From NCBI RefSeq assembly GCF_016889705.1, contig NZ_CP069526.1:8522001-8586000 (forward strand): DNA of 64,000 bases, written 5' to 3'. Shown here one piece after another: positions 37,627-47,046 of this stretch. The notes under the pieces are model-generated. The model was not told the DNA's origin. It worked only from the letters and a program-made list of their open reading frames with translations, and searched no databases. This stretch comes from Amycolatopsis sp. FDAARGOS 1241 (GTDB lineage: Bacteria > Actinomycetota > Actinomycetes > Mycobacteriales > Pseudonocardiaceae). Both the position numbers and the translations under genes were made by a program. Position 1 is the stretch's first letter, and the number at the start of each line of letters is the position of its first letter.

Positions 37627-38517
37627 TCACGCTCCGTCGAGCTCGGCAAGATCCTCTTCGGTCAGCCGGATCGCCCCGGCGGCGAGGTTCTGCTCGAGGT
37701 GCGCCGGGTTGCTCGTGCCCGGGATCGCGAGCACGTGATCGCCCTGCGCGAGTGTCCACGCGAGCCGCACCTGGGCCGGGGTCGCGTCGTGGCGTTTCGC
37801 GACGGTGGCCACGCGCTGCTCGGCGGCGTCCGGCTGTCCACCGGGTTGTCCACTCGCGACGGCGAAGAACGGCACGAACGCCACGCCGTGCTCGCCGCAC
37901 AGGCGCAGGAGCTCGTCGTCCTCCCGCCGGGCGGACAGGCCGTACTGGTTCTGCACGCACACGACGGGCGCGATCTCCAGCGCCTCCTTCAGGTGCGCGG
38001 GCCCGACGTTCGAGATCCCCACCTCACGGACCAGGCCCGCCGTCCGCAGCTCGGCGAGCGCGCCGAAGTGTTCCGCGAGCGAGCCCGAGCCGCGGTCCAG
38101 ACCGGTGCCGATGCGCAGGTTCACGACGTCGACGTGGTCGCGTGCGAGCTGGCGCAGGTTCTCCTCGACCTGGCCGCGCAGCTGGTCGGGCCGGGCGAAG
38201 GGCAGGAATTCGCCCGACGGGTCGCGGCCGGGGCCGACCTTGGTGGTGAGCACGAGGTCGTCCGGGTAGGGCGCCAGCGCGGTGTTGATGATCTCGTTGG
38301 CCGAGAACTGCGGCGTGAAGTAGAACGCGGCCGTGTCGATGTGGTCCACCCCGAGCTCGATCGCGCGGCGCAGCACGGTGATGGCCCGTTCGCGGTCGGC
38401 GGCCGTGCCGCCGTTGAACGGGAAGAGGCGCATCGCGCCGAAGCCGAGGCGGTTCACGGTGAGCGAACCCAGCTGCCACTTCCCGGCAGCCGAAGCGTGG
38501 ACTGCGGTTTCTGTCAT
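37627..38517 (-). CDS. Aldo/keto reductase
   Basis: The 296-residue protein has the AKR TIM barrel: LGFGAMRLFPF, HIDTAAFY (D and Y of the tetrad), VLTTKVGPG (K), VVNLRIG, VREVGISNV and VLAIPGTSNPAHLEQN (NADPH pocket). The substrate is unknown. ATG at 38517. It is divergent from a LuxR-type regulator 100 bases away, a likely controller. Confidence 0.88.
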   Translation of the reverse strand: MTETAVHASAAGKWQLGSLTVNRLGFGAMRLFPFNGGTAADRERAITVLRRAIELGVDHIDTAAFYFTPQFSANEIINTALAPYPDDLVLTTKVGPGRDPSGEFLPFARPDQLRGQVEENLRQLARDHVDVVNLRIGTGLDRGSGSLAEHFGALAELRTAGLVREVGISNVGPAHLKEALEIAPVVCVQNQYGLSARREDDELLRLCGEHGVAFVPFFAVASGQPGGQPDAAEQRVATVAKRHDATPAQVRLAWTLAQGDHVLAIPGTSNPAHLEQNLAAGAIRLTEEDLAELDGA

Positions 38518-38617
38518 GGTTTCCAGCCTGGTCGGCCGCCACAGGCGCCGCCGCGTTTGGCAGGAAGCTGCCACCCCCTGGTGGCCGCGGCCGGGCGAGC
38601 GCGTGACACTGGGGTGC

Positions 38618-39271
38618 GTGACCAGAGCCGACGACGTCGTGACCGTGCGCGGCGAACGCGAGCTGTTCGACCGCACCGCCCACCTGTTCGCCGCGGCGAC
38701 GGACATCGCGTGCGCCGCGAACAACCTGTACACGTGGGCATCCACCCACCCGGCGCCGCAGCAGCGCGAAGACGCGTTGCGCAGCGTGCAGGGCCGGCGG
38801 GCGCGCAAGATCTACCTGCCCCAGGTGCTGCTCGACCCGTCCAGCGCGGCCCACCTGCGCGCGCTGCAGGACGTCGGCGCCGAGATCCGCATCAGCGAGC
38901 GCGAGATCAACGAGACGATCATCCTCGACGGCCGCCTCGCGATCCTCGCGGCCGAGGCCACGCCCGACGGCCGCGACTACACCGTCCTTTCGCGACCCGA
39001 CCTGGTCAACGGCATCAAGTCGCTGTTCGAGGCCGCGTGGCGCTCGTCGACGGACCTCGCGGCCTTCGAGGCGCGCTTCGCCGAGCTGCGGCAGCACACG
39101 CCGCGGCTGCTGGACCTGCTGTCGTCGGGCTGCACCGATGAGACCGCGGCTCGCGAGATGGGCGTGGGCCTGCGGACTTACCGCCGCTACGTCGCGGAGC
39201 TGATGGCCGCGCTCGGCGCGAGCTCGCGGTTCCAGGCCGGCGCCCGCGCGCGGGAGGCCGGTCTGCTGTGA
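38618..39271 (+). CDS. LuxR-type helix-turn-helix regulator
   Basis: The 217-residue protein has a C-terminal HTH (about 165-205; LDLLSSGCTDETAAREMG, GLRTYRRYVAELMAALGA) of the GerE/LuxR type. The N-terminal half is helical with a segment GAEIRISEREINETIILDGR that recalls TrmB/phospholipase-D-like sensor domains, without a clear ligand site. GTG at 38618. It overlaps the lipoprotein gene by 4 bases and is divergent from the aldo/keto reductase. Confidence 0.78.
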   Translation: MTRADDVVTVRGERELFDRTAHLFAAATDIACAANNLYTWASTHPAPQQREDALRSVQGRRARKIYLPQVLLDPSSAAHLRALQDVGAEIRISEREINETIILDGRLAILAAEATPDGRDYTVLSRPDLVNGIKSLFEAAWRSSTDLAAFEARFAELRQHTPRLLDLLSSGCTDETAAREMGVGLRTYRRYVAELMAALGASSRFQAGARAREAGLL

Positions 39272-40173
39272 AGCGCGCCACCGTCGCCGGGCTCGCGCTG
39301 CTCGCCGCCGGGTGCAGCAGCACCGTGGCCGCGCCGCCCACCCCGCCGAACCCGCCCCAGCCCGCGAACCTCGCGTTCGTGGACACCGCCGCGACCACGG
39401 CCGCCACGACTGGGGTCAAGCAGGCCGTGGAGACCGCCTTCACCTACGACTCGACGAACCAGGACGCGGTCGCGAAGACCGAGCAGGAGTACCTCGCCGG
39501 GGCGGCCCGCACGCAGTTCGACCAGACCTTCGCGCAGGTCAAGACCACTCCGGTGAAGACGAAGACGCAGGTGCTCTCGACCGGCGTCGCCGAGCTGCAG
39601 CCGCGCAGCGCGAAGGTGCTCGTGGTCGCGAGCCAGCAGAGCTCGACGCCCGACGGCAAGCAGAACGCCGCCACGGCGCTGCTGCTGGTCACCGCCGTGC
39701 CGGCGGGCGGTCACTGGCAGCTCACCGACCTCAACTTCGACCCACGCGGCGTCCTCGCGCCGACGGGCGGCTCGGGCGCCGCTGCCACGCGTGACTCGGC
39801 GCTCGCCGCAGCGCACCAGGAGGGCGCGATCCTGCTCACCCTCGATGCCCAGAACGCCGACGCCGTTTACGACCGCTACGAGAGCGTGGCCGCCGACCCG
39901 CTGCTCAGCCAGTTCCGCACCGACCGCGCCCACACCGTCGACAGCATGAAGGCGAGCGGCACGAAGACCTCGCTCGACCCGCAGTCGGTCGCCGCGCTCA
40001 CGTCGGCGAGCGCGGACGGCAAGCAGGCCACCGTACTGCTCGGCGCGATCGTGTCGACGCAGCAGAAGGGCGGCACCCAGGACCGCCGCCTCAACGTGCA
40101 GCTCACGCTCGTGCGCCAGGGCGCCACCTGGAAGGTCTCCGGCATCGAGTCCATCGGCGCCTCCCAGACCTGA
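39268..40173 (+). CDS. Secreted lipoprotein of unknown function
   Basis: The 301-residue protein has a lipobox LLAAGC (Cys near residue 15), a Pro-rich linker and a domain starting TTGVKQAVETAFTYDSTN, resembling Mce-associated or NTF2-like beta-alpha domains. A second similar half (about 165-300) ends ATWKVSGIESIG, suggesting an internal duplication. GTG at 39268 overlaps the regulator stop. Function unknown. Confidence 0.72.
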   Translation: MKRATVAGLALLAAGCSSTVAAPPTPPNPPQPANLAFVDTAATTAATTGVKQAVETAFTYDSTNQDAVAKTEQEYLAGAARTQFDQTFAQVKTTPVKTKTQVLSTGVAELQPRSAKVLVVASQQSSTPDGKQNAATALLLVTAVPAGGHWQLTDLNFDPRGVLAPTGGSGAAATRDSALAAAHQEGAILLTLDAQNADAVYDRYESVAADPLLSQFRTDRAHTVDSMKASGTKTSLDPQSVAALTSASADGKQATVLLGAIVSTQQKGGTQDRRLNVQLTLVRQGATWKVSGIESIGASQT

Positions 40174-40254
40174 CCCGCCACCCGACACGACGAAGGGCAC
40201 CGCCCGCGAGCGGTGGCCTTCGTCGTTCGCGACCGGTCACCAGCCCCTGCTGCC

Positions 40255-40815
40255 CACACCCGAGACCGCGCCGGATTTCTGGACTGTCCGATGTGCTCGA
40301 CCCCTCGAGCCGAGCACATCGGAAAGGAAGAAACCGGGTCCAAGCCACCTCGCCGCCCCAGCGAAGCCAAAGCCGAAGTCACGCATCCCGCCGCCCCAAC
40401 AAGGCGAGGCAGCCAACACCCCGAGACCCGCCCCTGTTCGCGTACCGAGCGCTGGTGCCGCTGCCGCACGATCAGCCACGACTAACCGCTCGCCGACGCG
40501 CACGCACCTCAACCACACCGCGAGCCCGCCCCGGATCCCGGACTCGTGAAGGAACCGGGTTTACGCGATCCCGCCGCCCCGGCGCAGCCGCGACAGACAA
40601 CACCGCGATCTCGAGCCAGCGCCCGGACCCAGCGCCGGTACCGCTGCCGCAAGAACAGCCACCGCGACCTACAACTGCCGTGCACGCACCTCGCCACACC
40701 GCGAGACCGCGCCGGATGTCTGGACTGTCCGACGTGCTCGACCCCCCGAGCCGAGCACATCGGAAAGGAAGAAACCGGGTCCAAGCCACCTCGCCGCCCC
40801 GGCAAAGCCGAGGCA
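40255..40815. repeat. Array of three degenerate intergenic repeats downstream of gpm1
   Basis: A unit of about 110 bases at 40261-40371 recurs at 40702-40812 with about 90 percent identity. A weaker middle copy spans about 40515-40605. Both outer copies contain a 13-bp hairpin with arms like TCCGATGTGCTCG and the word AAACCGGGTCCAAGCC. Spacer words around CGGTACCGCTGCCGCA also recur. No credible gene lies in the 646-base gap; open frames here follow the repeats. Confidence 0.78.
40728..40764 (-). terminator. Repeat hairpin downstream of gpm1
   Basis: TCCGACGTGCTCG (40728-40740) faces CGAGCACATCGGA (40752-40764). The sole mismatch is C:A on plus but G:U on minus, so the hairpin is intact in minus-strand RNA. 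It sits 56 bases after the gpm1 stop and may end that transcript. Confidence 0.5.
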
Positions 40816-40819
40816 AATG

Positions 40820-41569
40820 TCACCTACCCTGGTTCGCCACCGCGGCCGCGGCCTCTTCGGCGGCCTCGGGGTCGAGGTACACGCCGCCCGGCTTCGCGGG
40901 CTTGAGGTCGTCGGTGAGGTCGTAGCGCAGCGGGATGCCGGTCGGGATGTTCAGGGCCGCGATGTCGGCGTCGGAGATGCCGTCGAGGTGCTTGACGAGG
41001 GCGCGCAGCGAGTTGCCGTGCGCCGCGATGAGCACGTTCTTGCCGGCGCGCAGGTCGGGCACGATCTCGGCCTCCCAGTACGGCAGGAGGCGCTCGACGA
41101 CGTCCTTGAGGCACTCGGTCAGCGGTGCGGAGTCGCCGAGGTCGGCGTAGCGCGGGTCGCCGGCCTGGCTGAACTCGTCGGCTGGGTCGATGGGCGGCGG
41201 CGGGGTGTCGTAGGAGCGGCGCCAGAGCATGAACTGGTCCTCGCCGAACTCCTCCAGCGTCTGCTTCTTGTTCTTGCCCTGCAGCGCCCCGTAGTGGCGC
41301 TCGTTGAGCCGCCAGTTGCGCTTCACGGGGATCCAGTGCCGGTCGGCGGCGTCGAGCGCGATGTTCGCCGTGCCGATCGCGCGGCGCAGCAGCGACGTGT
41401 GCACGACGTCCGGCAGCAGCTCCGCCTCGGCCAGCAGCTGTCCGCCCTGCCGGGCTTCGCGCTCACCGGTCTCCGACAGCGGCACATCCACCCATCCGGT
41501 GAACAGGTTTTCGGCGTTCCACGTGCTCTGCCCGTGACGCAGCAGCACCAACGTCCCAAGTTCGGCCAT
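40820..41569 (-). CDS. gpm1: 2,3-bisphosphoglycerate-dependent phosphoglycerate mutase
   Basis: The 249-residue enzyme has [11 protein letters not shown] (catalytic H12), the substrate segment [10 protein letters not shown] and [10 protein letters not shown] (second histidine). It interconverts 2- and 3-phosphoglycerate in glycolysis. It corresponds to Rv0489, the neighbour of senX3-regX3. A perfect 7-bp inverted repeat lies upstream of its start. Confidence 0.95.
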   Translation of the reverse strand: MAELGTLVLLRHGQSTWNAENLFTGWVDVPLSETGEREARQGGQLLAEAELLPDVVHTSLLRRAIGTANIALDAADRHWIPVKRNWRLNERHYGALQGKNKKQTLEEFGEDQFMLWRRSYDTPPPPIDPADEFSQAGDPRYADLGDSAPLTECLKDVVERLLPYWEAEIVPDLRAGKNVLIAAHGNSLRALVKHLDGISDADIAALNIPTGIPLRYDLTDDLKPAKPGGVYLDPEAAEEAAAAVANQGR

Positions 41570-41641
41570 GCCGCACAGCCTGCCAGAGCGGACCGGAGCG
41601 GTGACCGGTGAGTCCCGCTTGAACGATGTTCTACAGAGAGT

Positions 41642-41661
41642 GTGTTACCGCATAGTAACAC
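41642..41661. promoter_or_regulatory. Perfect palindrome upstream of gpm1
   Basis: GTGTTACCGCATAGTAACAC has 7-bp perfect arms and a 6-bp centre. It lies 73-92 bases upstream of the gpm1 start in the only AT-richer patch of the area. A repressor or activator site is likely; the protein is not known. Confidence 0.5.
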
Positions 41662-41856
41662 CTTCACCCGAACAGAAGGCCGTGTGCCAACAAGCAGCGA
41701 AACGGGTGCAATGTGCTGCGCACCGTTATCCCACTCAGCGAAGTCCACTCGAACGGAGTAACGAGTAGTCTTGTGATTACAGGTGGACATCTGACAGGTT
41801 TGGCATGTCCCGCTCAGCCGGATTCCACGCACTCCCCGGCTGATGGCGGGCTGTGA

Positions 41857-41986
41857 CCGCGGCTCGTCTCCCCCCTGCCGAGCCGCGGCCCGCCGGCCCC
41901 GTTGGCATCCCCCTCGTCACCGGGTCCACCTCGGCGGGAACTTCAGCGGGGCGGCTCGAGATCGCGACTCCCCCCTCCCTCGAGCC
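41857..41986 (+). ncRNA. Probable 6C small RNA
   Basis: Two strong hairpins each show six cytosines followed by T in the loop. Hairpin 1 pairs CCGCGGCTCG (41857-41866) with CGAGCCGCGG (41879-41888) around TCTCCCCCCTGC. Hairpin 2 pairs GGCTCGAG (41953-41960) with CTCGAGCC (41979-41986) around a loop with CTCCCCCCTCC. This is the defining pattern of the actinobacterial 6C RNA: two stem-loops with C6 loops that can pair with G-rich ribosome sites. It lies in a 440-base gap. Ends are approximate. Confidence 0.7.
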
Positions 41987-42009
41987 GTCCCGCCTTTCCC
42001 GGTCAGGGA

Positions 42010-42936
42010 CTACTCAGCGGGTCCGGCGTGCACCGCCGGCTCATCGACCGGGCCGTGCCGCCGCCGCTTGCGCCACCACCAGACCAGCGCGCCGGCCGGG
42101 ATCCCGAGCACAACGGCGAACGGCGCGACGGCCCCCAGCACCGTCAGCACGCCGCCACCGAAGGTCCGGAACGCGGCCCAGCCGCCGGCCAGCCCAGGGA
42201 GGAAGCCGGCCGAGTCATCCGATGTCTGCCCGGGACCGGTCGCTGTCACTTCGGTCACGGACAGTGCCACCGTCGCCATGGCGACGGACCCGGCCAGCGC
42301 CTTCTGCTGCTGTTCGAGTGATTCGAGCGCGGCCTCGCGACTCGTCAGCTCACTCTCCACCGACGCGATCTCCGAGATCGACGTCGCCTTCGCGAGCAAC
42401 GCGCGGATCCGGTCGACGCTCGCGCGCTGCGAAGCCAGTCGCGCGTCCACGTCGATCACCTGCGCGGTGACGTCCTGCACGTTCAGCTCGCGCTTGGTCA
42501 CCTTCCCCAGTGCGGCGAGCTGGTCCAGCACGCCGTCGAGCTTCTCGGCGGGCACCGACAGGCTCAGCGACGCGGAGTCCTCGAGCGTGCTTTCCTGGCC
42601 GGTGTAACCCCCGGCCCCGGTCGCGATGACCCGCGCCCGCGACACGACGTCGCCGAGCTTCGGGGTCGAGAGGTCCAGTCGTGCGCTGCGGGCGAGCTTG
42701 CGGTCGGTCGTGCCCGGCGCTTGCGCGGTCGGGGGCGCGGGCGCCTTCGTCGTTTCGCCCTGCTGCGGTTCGGCCGGTGTCGCCACACCCTGCTGCGGCG
42801 CGCCTTGCGGAACTGCCGCACGGCCGGCCGCCACGCCGCTGCCGGCTTCGGTGGTGCTCGGCTCGTTCGCCGTGCACCCCGCCAGCACGACCAGCAACCC
42901 GGCGCCGGCCAGCACCCATCTCCATCGGGTCTTCAT
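42010..42936 (-). CDS. DUF4349 lipoprotein
   Basis: The 308-residue protein has a lipobox VLAGC (Cys near 21), a Pro/Gln-rich linker (25-75), a DUF4349 domain (about 80-265; RSARLDLSTPKLGDVVSRA, YTGQESTLED, ELNVQDVTAQVIDVDARLASQRASVDRI with a coiled coil) and a C-terminal membrane helix (about 265-290) followed by a basic WWWRKRRRHG tail. The protein is therefore tethered at both ends. Function unknown. It precedes the 6C RNA region on the opposite strand. Confidence 0.84.
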   Translation of the reverse strand: MKTRWRWVLAGAGLLVVLAGCTANEPSTTEAGSGVAAGRAAVPQGAPQQGVATPAEPQQGETTKAPAPPTAQAPGTTDRKLARSARLDLSTPKLGDVVSRARVIATGAGGYTGQESTLEDSASLSLSVPAEKLDGVLDQLAALGKVTKRELNVQDVTAQVIDVDARLASQRASVDRIRALLAKATSISEIASVESELTSREAALESLEQQQKALAGSVAMATVALSVTEVTATGPGQTSDDSAGFLPGLAGGWAAFRTFGGGVLTVLGAVAPFAVVLGIPAGALVWWWRKRRRHGPVDEPAVHAGPAE

Positions 42937-43001
42937 CCCGTCCTCCTCCTGTCGGTGGTGGACGGACGGGCCACGCGATCAGCCGCGTTGCACGGCCGGG
43001 G

Positions 43002-43514
43002 TCACGACTCGGTCAAGCCCGGCTCGTGCGGCGTCTCGGGCTCCACGAGGTGTTTGAACGCCTGGAGGTTCGCGAGCGACTCCCCGCGCGACACGCGCCA
43101 GTCCCACTCGCGCTTGATCGACGTGGCGAAGCCGATTTCCAGCAGCGTGTTGAAGTCGCCGTCGGCGGCCTCGAGCACCTGGCCGAGGATCTTGTCCAGC
43201 TCGAACTCGGTCACTGTCTCCTTGCCGAAGCGCCCGACCAGGTAGATGTCGCCGACACTGTCCACTGTGTAGTGCACTCCGTAGAGCCGGGCGTTGCGCT
43301 GCAGCAGGAAGCGGTACACGTCTTCGTGCTTCTCGTCCGGACGGCGGCACACGAACGCCTCAACGGAGAACGCGTGGTCGCCGTCCACGAGCCAGCAGTT
43401 GGTCTGCAGCTTCTTGGTGCCCGGCAGCGTCACGAAGTACTTGCCCTCGCCGCGGCGGTCGTACTTCAGCTCGGCTGCGTCCAAAGTGGACTTGATCGTC
43501 GCGTCCAGGCTCAC
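43002..43514 (-). CDS. YbjN-domain protein (Rv0487-like)
   Basis: The 170-residue protein has a YbjN-type fold resembling type III secretion chaperones: [48 protein letters not shown]. It corresponds to Rv0487 next to mshA. GTG at 43514 overlaps the mshA stop by 4 bases. The function is not established. Confidence 0.86.
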   Translation of the reverse strand: MSLDATIKSTLDAAELKYDRRGEGKYFVTLPGTKKLQTNCWLVDGDHAFSVEAFVCRRPDEKHEDVYRFLLQRNARLYGVHYTVDSVGDIYLVGRFGKETVTEFELDKILGQVLEAADGDFNTLLEIGFATSIKREWDWRVSRGESLANLQAFKHLVEPETPHEPGLTES

Positions 43515-44818
43515 ACGGCCACCTCCGTTCGCGCTTCGAGGGTCTGGCGGAACGCCCTGGTGGCCTGAGCATAGATCTCCAGCAGCGAGTCCGTGGTGCG
43601 GCTCCAGGAGAAGCGCCGGGCGTGCACCACGGCGTTCTCCGCGAGCTCGCGGCGCCGATCGGGCCGCAGCGCGACGGACGCCAGCGCGTCGGCCCACTCG
43701 TGCGCGCCGTGCGACGGCACGAGCAGACCCGACACGCCGTGGGGCACCGCGACGGGCAGTCCGCCGACCTCGGCAGCCACCACGGGCGTGCCGCACGCCT
43801 GGGCTTCGAGCGCCACGAGCCCGAACGACTCGTTGTAGCTCGGCACGGCTACCACGTCGGCCGCTCGGTAAACGTTCACGAGCTTCTGCCCCGGCTGCGG
43901 CGGCAGGAAGCGGACCTGGTCCTGGATGCCGAGCGAGACGGCCAGCTCCTTCAACGCCTGCGGCTGCTCGAGCCCGGTGCCCGACGGTCCGCCGACGATC
44001 AGCACCACGAGCTCCCGGGCGAGCTCCGGACGCTGCGTGAGCAGCTCAGCGGCCGCGCGCAGCAGCACGTCCGGCGCCTTCAGCGGCTGGATCCGGCCGG
44101 CGAACGCGAGCACGATCGCGTCCTGCGGCAGCCCGAACTCCTGCCGCGCCAGGGCCTTCGAGCCCGGCGTGAAGCGGTCGAGGTCCACCCCCGGCGGCAC
44201 GGCGTGCACGGCGTGCGGATCGGCTTCGTAAAGGTCCACGAGCTGGCGCGCCTCGACCTGCGTGTTGGCGACGAGGCAGTCGGCCTCGGTCACCACCTGC
44301 TCTTCGCCCATCACGCGCGTGCGCGGCTCGGGCTTGTCACCGTCGGCGAGCAGCGAGTTCTTGACCTTCGCCAGCGTGTGTGCGGTGTGGACCAGCGGCA
44401 CTCCCCAGCGGTCGCGCGCGAGCCAGCCGACCTGGCCCGAGAGCCAGTAGTGCGAGTGGATGAGGTCGTAGTAGCCGGGCTCGTGGAACGCCTCGGCGCG
44501 CAGCACGCCCGAGGTGAACGCGCACAGCTGCGCGGGCAGCTCGTCGCGGCCCAGCGGCTCGAACGGGCCGGCCTGCACGTGGCGCACGGTCACGCCCGGT
44601 GCCAGCTCCGCGAGCGGCGGCTGCTCCGACGAGGTCGCGCGGGTGAACACCTCGACCTCGACCCCGCGGCGCGCCATCTCGGTCGCGGTCTCCCGCACGT
44701 ACACGTTCATGCCACCGGCGTCGCCCGTGCCCGGTTGCTCGAGCGGCGAAGTGTGCACGGACAGCACCGCGATCCGGCGCGGCGCGCTGCGGTACCCCGG
44801 CAAGGAGGAGATGGTCAC
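43511..44818 (-). CDS. mshA: D-inositol-3-phosphate glycosyltransferase
   Basis: MshA transfers GlcNAc to inositol-3-phosphate, the first step of mycothiol synthesis. The 435-residue GT4 enzyme has [24 protein letters not shown] at the N-terminus, [35 protein letters not shown] and the nucleotide-sugar site [21 protein letters not shown] (EX7E). It corresponds to Rv0486. Confidence 0.96.
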   Translation of the reverse strand: MTISSLPGYRSAPRRIAVLSVHTSPLEQPGTGDAGGMNVYVRETATEMARRGVEVEVFTRATSSEQPPLAELAPGVTVRHVQAGPFEPLGRDELPAQLCAFTSGVLRAEAFHEPGYYDLIHSHYWLSGQVGWLARDRWGVPLVHTAHTLAKVKNSLLADGDKPEPRTRVMGEEQVVTEADCLVANTQVEARQLVDLYEADPHAVHAVPPGVDLDRFTPGSKALARQEFGLPQDAIVLAFAGRIQPLKAPDVLLRAAAELLTQRPELARELVVLIVGGPSGTGLEQPQALKELAVSLGIQDQVRFLPPQPGQKLVNVYRAADVVAVPSYNESFGLVALEAQACGTPVVAAEVGGLPVAVPHGVSGLLVPSHGAHEWADALASVALRPDRRRELAENAVVHARRFSWSRTTDSLLEIYAQATRAFRQTLEARTEVAV

Positions 44819-44838
44819 CTGGTCACGGCTCCTGTGCG

Positions 44839-45669
44839 CTACTCGGCTGTTTCCCCGGAGAACCGCCGCAGCGCGGAGTTGAACTCCCCCGCATCCTCGA
44901 CGAACGGCAGATGCCCCGCATCAACGAACCAACGCAGAACGGCCCCCGGAATCTTCCCGGCCGAATATTCCGCTGCCGACGGATCGACCACGCGATCGGC
45001 CCCACCGTGCACGACCAGGGTCGGCTTGTCGACCGCGGCCAGCACGTCGGCGCTCTCGACATCGCGCTTGAACAGGGCCGTTCGAACGGCCGGAGGCACC
45101 GCGAGCGACGCGCCGAGCAGCGCCTGGGCGAACGTGCCCGGCACCGCGGTGCTCGCCTGCGACCGCATGAACCCGGTCAGCGCCGGCACCGCGACCTCGG
45201 GGTCGTCCGACAGCGCCGCGGGCAGCGCGGCCCGCATCACCGGCCCGGTCTTGCCGCCCTCGCGGCCGCGGCCGATCTCCGTGATCGCACCCACGAGCAC
45301 GATCCCGGCGAGGCGTGCGGTTCCGTGCACCCGCAGGTAGTCGGTGATGACGAGCCCGCCGTAGGACCAGCCGACGACGATCGCGTCGTCGCCGGCGAAG
45401 TCGAGCACCGCGGCGAGGTCGTCGGCCCACTGGCGCGGATCGTCGTAGCCGGCGGCCGGGACGTCGGACGCGCCGTGTCCGCGCAGGTCCATCGCGACCA
45501 GCCGGAACCGCTCGGTCAGCCCGGGGTCGGCCAGCTGGGCCGACCACGCGCGCGAGGACTGGGCCCAGCCGTGGACGAAGACGATCGGGCGCGAGTTCTC
45601 GGCGCCCTCGACGCGCACGTTCAGGCGCACGCCGGTCGTGCCGGAGACTCCGGTGTTCACAGTGTTCAC
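44839..45669 (-). CDS. Alpha/beta hydrolase
   Basis: The 276-residue protein has the hydrolase fold: [10 protein letters not shown] (oxyanion), DLRGHGAS, nucleophile Ser in GWSYGG, Asp in [13 protein letters not shown] and His in DAGHLPFVE. The substrate is unknown. It sits between the L,D-transpeptidase (21-base gap) and mshA (20-base gap) on the same strand, in one likely transcript. Confidence 0.88.
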   Translation of the reverse strand: MNTVNTGVSGTTGVRLNVRVEGAENSRPIVFVHGWAQSSRAWSAQLADPGLTERFRLVAMDLRGHGASDVPAAGYDDPRQWADDLAAVLDFAGDDAIVVGWSYGGLVITDYLRVHGTARLAGIVLVGAITEIGRGREGGKTGPVMRAALPAALSDDPEVAVPALTGFMRSQASTAVPGTFAQALLGASLAVPPAVRTALFKRDVESADVLAAVDKPTLVVHGGADRVVDPSAAEYSAGKIPGAVLRWFVDAGHLPFVEDAGEFNSALRRFSGETAE

Positions 45670-45690
45670 GCTGTCAGTTCGTAGCAGACG

Positions 45691-46869
45691 TCACTTGACC
45701 GCCGACAGCGTCTTCCAGGTGGACCAGTCGTAGAACCAGTCCTTGACGTCCGACCCGGTGGGGCTCTGCAGCTGCGAACCGGTCACCTCGACCGGGTCGC
45801 CGATGAGCGCCGAGTCGAAGAAGTCCTTCGCGTCGGCGTCCAGCAGGTTGATGCAGCCGTGGGAGTTGTTCGTCTTGCCGATGGCAGCGGCGTTGTCCTG
45901 GTTCTCGTGGATGTATTCGCCGTGGTTGGAGATGCGGCAGGCCCACTTCTTGTTGACGTTCGTGTAGCCGTAGCGGGCGTTGTCGAACACCGCCGTGGGC
46001 TCCTTGCTCATCACGATGAAGGTGCCGTTGGGGGTGTTGCGGTTCACATCGGAATCGAGGCCGTTGGAGCACGGGTAGCTCTTGGCCTCCGCGCCGCCGC
46101 GGTAGACCTTCATCACGTGGTCGGGGGTGTGCACCTTCACGACCTGGTTGCGGCCGATCTTGAACTTGGTGGTCACGTCGGCCTTGCCGTAGGCGCCGCC
46201 ACCCAGGTCGACGCCGTAGAGGTTCGCCTCGACCTCGACGGTCGTGTTCTCCGGCCAGTACTCCTTGGGCCGCCAGTCGACCTGCGTCGGGGAGATCCAG
46301 CCCCACGCACCCTCGGCGTCCGTCTTCACCTTGAGCGCCTTCTCCACGGCCGCGCGGTCCTTCGGCGCCTGCTTGAACTTGACGCTGATCGGCATCGCGA
46401 CGCCGACGTGGGCGTCGTCGGCCGGGTTGAGCGTGGCGCGGACCTGCTTGGCCGGCTCGACCGTGGCGAACGAGCCGGTGAGCTCTACCGGGCGCTGGTC
46501 CGCACCGGTGGCCTTGGCCGAGTACGTGTAGGTCTTTCCGTAGCCGAGCGGTTCGGAGCTCTTCCAGGTCAGGCCGTCGGCCGAGAGGTCGCCCTCGACC
46601 TCGTCGCCGTCGGCGTCGGTGACCTTGACCTCGCTGAGCTTGCCGTCGGTGACCTGCACGACCACCGGCTCGCGGACGTTCGCGTCCTTGGCGTTCACGG
46701 CGGGCGTGGCAGTGATCTTCGCCACGGGATCGACGGGTTTGCCACCGTTGCCACTGTCGCCGCTGCCGCCGAGCGGCAGGGCCGTGCCGTCGGTGCTGGT
46801 CGAACACGCGGCCGCGAGCGCTGCCGCCCCGGTGGCGAGCACCGCCTTGAACACCGTGCGCCGTTCCAT
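45691..46869 (-). CDS. L,D-transpeptidase lipoprotein
   Basis: The 392-residue protein has a lipobox near residue 25 (ALAAACSTST), two Ig-like domains (about 50-245; the first with KITATPAVNAKDANVREP, the second PVELTGSF...ATLNPADDAHVGVAMPI) and a YkuD catalytic domain (about 250-370). The signature SHGCINLLDADAK has the catalytic Cys339. It forms 3-3 cross-links in peptidoglycan. It corresponds to LprQ (Rv0483), next to murB as here. ATG at 46869. Confidence 0.93.
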   Translation of the reverse strand: MERRTVFKAVLATGAAALAAACSTSTDGTALPLGGSGDSGNGGKPVDPVAKITATPAVNAKDANVREPVVVQVTDGKLSEVKVTDADGDEVEGDLSADGLTWKSSEPLGYGKTYTYSAKATGADQRPVELTGSFATVEPAKQVRATLNPADDAHVGVAMPISVKFKQAPKDRAAVEKALKVKTDAEGAWGWISPTQVDWRPKEYWPENTTVEVEANLYGVDLGGGAYGKADVTTKFKIGRNQVVKVHTPDHVMKVYRGGAEAKSYPCSNGLDSDVNRNTPNGTFIVMSKEPTAVFDNARYGYTNVNKKWACRISNHGEYIHENQDNAAAIGKTNNSHGCINLLDADAKDFFDSALIGDPVEVTGSQLQSPTGSDVKDWFYDWSTWKTLSAVK

Positions 46870-47046
46870 CCCCGCGAACCTCCCGTTCCCCCGCGCCGGC
46901 ACTTGCCTCCACGCTGTCAGCGCCGGTCAGCGCTTCGACGTTACCTGCCGACGGCGGGTTCACCCATCCCACATCACCCGCGCGTCCTGTCGGCAAGACG
47001 TTTCACCGGCCCGGCGGGTTGTCATGGTTCCGGCCTTTTGGGCGGT

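Noticed and set aside
40472..40816. 114-codon minus-strand frame in the repeat array
   Set aside because: Its sequence follows the repeats, so it reflects repeat wording and not a conserved protein.
41568..41768. 66-codon plus-strand frame upstream of gpm1
   Set aside because: It covers the AT-richer promoter region and has no protein-like pattern.
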